From Roseovarius pacificus (GTDB lineage: Bacteria; Pseudomonadota; Alphaproteobacteria; Rhodobacterales; Rhodobacteraceae), in NCBI RefSeq assembly GCF_900142665.1, contig NZ_FRBR01000022.1, positions 1 through 44,380 of the forward strand: a stretch of 44,380 nt of DNA, given 5' to 3'. Positions within the stretch are counted from its first letter, which is position 1. Each line of letters opens with the position of its first letter. The position numbers were made by a program, and so were the translations under genes. The notes under the pieces are model-generated. The model was not told the DNA's origin, made no database searches, and saw only the letters and a program-made list of their open reading frames with translations. Of this stretch, positions 42,873 to 44,380 are shown piece after piece.

Positions 42873-44291
42873 TCAGGCAACAACGATTTCCGGTGGATTT
42901 TTCTGCGGCCAGAACGTTGCCTCGTGATAGAGCGCGGCAATCTCCAGAAGCCGCCGGTCACTTCCTTTCCTGCCGATCAACTGGATGCCCATCGGTAACC
43001 CGTTCTCACCGAACCCGGCGGGCATTGCCAGAGCAGGCAGCCCTGCCAGACTGGCGGGCACCATCGCCTCCATCCAGCGGTGATACGTATCCATCCCGAC
43101 CCCGGCCACCTCTGCGGGCCAACTCCAGTCCATCGGAAACGGCCACACCTGCGCCGTGGGCAAAACCAAGGCATCGTAACTGTCAAAAAGCGCCGCGGCC
43201 GCCCGGAACCATCCCGAGCGGGCCACGCTCGCCTTGTGAACATCCACGGCCTTCATCGCAAGGCCACGCTCGATTTCCCAAACGGCATCGGCTTTGATCT
43301 GATCCCGCGTTTTCGGATTCTCCAGAAGCGCCGAGAGCTTTGAGGCCATGGTCCAGCTCCGCAAGGTCGTCCAACTCTCCCACAAGGCCTCGCGGCTGTA
43401 AGGCGCCGCAACCGGCTCCACCCGGCACCCGAGATCGGCAAGAGACTGGCAGGCGGCCTGACACAGCTCCAGAATGCCGTCATCCATCGGATAGGCTCCT
43501 CCCCAATCCCCCAGCCAACCGATCCTGACCCCTGCCGGGTCGATCCCGGCCAGGCCCAGTTCGGGAACGGGCATACCGTGCGGCTGTCGCGGATCGGGGC
43601 CCGCCATGACCTTCAGCAACAGCGCAAGATCCTGCGGACTGCGTGCCATGGGGCCTTCCGTCGATATCTGATGCAGGAACGTGTCTGCAACGGGCTCGGC
43701 CGGAACAAGCCCCCAACTGGGCCGCATGCCGTAAACGTTGTTCCACCCTGCGGGGTTGCGCAGGCTGCCCATCATGTCCGATCCGTCCGCGATCGAAACC
43801 ATACGCGCCGCCAAGGCAACCGCCGCGCCACCCGATGACCCGCCACAGGACACGCCGGAATTGTAAGGGTTGCATGTCGCGCCATGCACCGTGTTGAAAG
43901 TATGACTGCCAAGGGCAAACTCCGGCGTGTTCGATTTCCCGATCACGATGGCCCCGGCATCGCGCATGCGCGACACGAACAGATCGTCCTTTTCTGCGAT
44001 CTTGTCCGCAAAAGCCGGGGACCCCATACTTGTCGGGAACCCCTTCGCATTGGCCATGTCCTTCACGCAAACCGGCAAGCCCGCCAAAGCACCACCGCCG
44101 GGCGTGACGTCAGCGGCGCGCGCCTCGGCCATCAGTGCATCGCCATCTTTCATCGACACGACAGCGTTCAAAACACCGTTGGTTTTTTCGATCCGTTCCA
44201 GTGTCGCGCGCATCAGCTCTTCGGCGCTCATCTGCCCGGCTCCAAGACAGGCGCGTAACTCAACCGCCCCAAGCTCCAGTATCTCGCTCAT
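42873..44291 (-). CDS. Amidase-signature family hydrolase
   Basis: Encodes 472 aa from ATG 44289-44291, with GGGAGA about 8 bases upstream; a longer open frame to 44345 is less likely. The Ser-cisSer-Lys triad is present: K77 in VCVKDM, S152 in CGGSSGGAA and nucleophile S176 in MMGSLRNPA, with normal spacing (75 and 24). The family hydrolyses amides, from aryl-acyl amides to the GatA reaction. The absence of gatB/gatC and the location next to a peptide uptake operon argue for a catabolic amidase. Its exact substrate cannot be told from sequence. Confidence 0.92.
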   Translation of the reverse strand: MSEILELGAVELRACLGAGQMSAEELMRATLERIEKTNGVLNAVVSMKDGDALMAEARAADVTPGGGALAGLPVCVKDMANAKGFPTSMGSPAFADKIAEKDDLFVSRMRDAGAIVIGKSNTPEFALGSHTFNTVHGATCNPYNSGVSCGGSSGGAAVALAARMVSIADGSDMMGSLRNPAGWNNVYGMRPSWGLVPAEPVADTFLHQISTEGPMARSPQDLALLLKVMAGPDPRQPHGMPVPELGLAGIDPAGVRIGWLGDWGGAYPMDDGILELCQAACQSLADLGCRVEPVAAPYSREALWESWTTLRSWTMASKLSALLENPKTRDQIKADAVWEIERGLAMKAVDVHKASVARSGWFRAAAALFDSYDALVLPTAQVWPFPMDWSWPAEVAGVGMDTYHRWMEAMVPASLAGLPALAMPAGFGENGLPMGIQLIGRKGSDRRLLEIAALYHEATFWPQKNPPEIVVA

Positions 44292-44380
44292 ATCATGTCT
44301 CCCTGTTTTTTCAGCGGGTCGCGGGGTTTCTTCTTGCCGAAACATCCCGGGGGGTGAGGGGCGTCCCGGAAACGATCCGG

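Overview
The window looks like accessory DNA (a plasmid or a genomic-island-rich chromosomal region) of an alphaproteobacterium, most likely Rhodobacterales (Roseobacter-type). The reasons are high GC with GC-ending codons, the style of the T1SS, Cus and Dpp proteins, and a GC-rich integrase with tiny partner genes of the kind common in that group. The species cannot be named from sequence alone. No tRNA, rRNA or CRISPR array was seen.

Region 1 (1-7.7 kb) is a mobile/defence-like zone. A perfect 130-bp inverted repeat (139-268 and 4868-4997) brackets a module with a membrane-anchored coiled-coil protein, a tyrosine recombinase with three tiny partner genes, and a lower-GC P-loop ATPase resembling the Sll1717 family. 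Beyond it lies a protein with polymerase-like palm motifs (HDS motif C) whose 5' end abuts an IS6-like element. Solo IS ends and gene scraps follow.

Region 2 (7.8-24.1 kb) is a secretion and surface-protein locus. It holds three very repetitive, acidic, Leu/Gly/Asp-rich proteins that are probable type I secretion substrates; one has a 155-residue Asp-Ala tract and one has six 31-residue repeats. It also encodes a complete T1SS (TolC, an ABC exporter with a C39-like domain, an HlyD adaptor), a one-POTRA Omp85-like barrel, a hybrid histidine kinase with REC and HPt domains, a LuxR-type response regulator and a receiver-like protein. A short motif (AAGTATGTATT-like) recurs upstream of all three repeat proteins and in the 15.6-kb intergenic region, which suggests one regulon.

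Region 3 (24.1-34.9 kb) starts with a decayed second copy of the integrase 3' end. A copper/silver resistance block follows: CusF, CusA, a CusB carrying four tandem CusF-like domains, a Cys/Met/His-rich periplasmic protein, and a divergent CopA-type P1B ATPase behind a MerR/CueR-type promoter (19-bp spacer, dyad). The block is bounded on the right by a cytochrome c scrap and a truncated IS6-like copy.

Region 4 (35.1-44.3 kb) is a peptide or amide uptake and hydrolysis locus. A dipeptide/oligopeptide ABC transporter operon (dppABCDF-like) runs into an M20 peptidase and a zinc-ribbon membrane protein. A divergent XRE-cupin regulator faces a palindromic operator, and an amidase-signature hydrolase is convergent with the regulator. 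Together they suggest import of a peptide-like or N-acylated compound followed by deacylation or amide cleavage, under control of the XRE-cupin protein.
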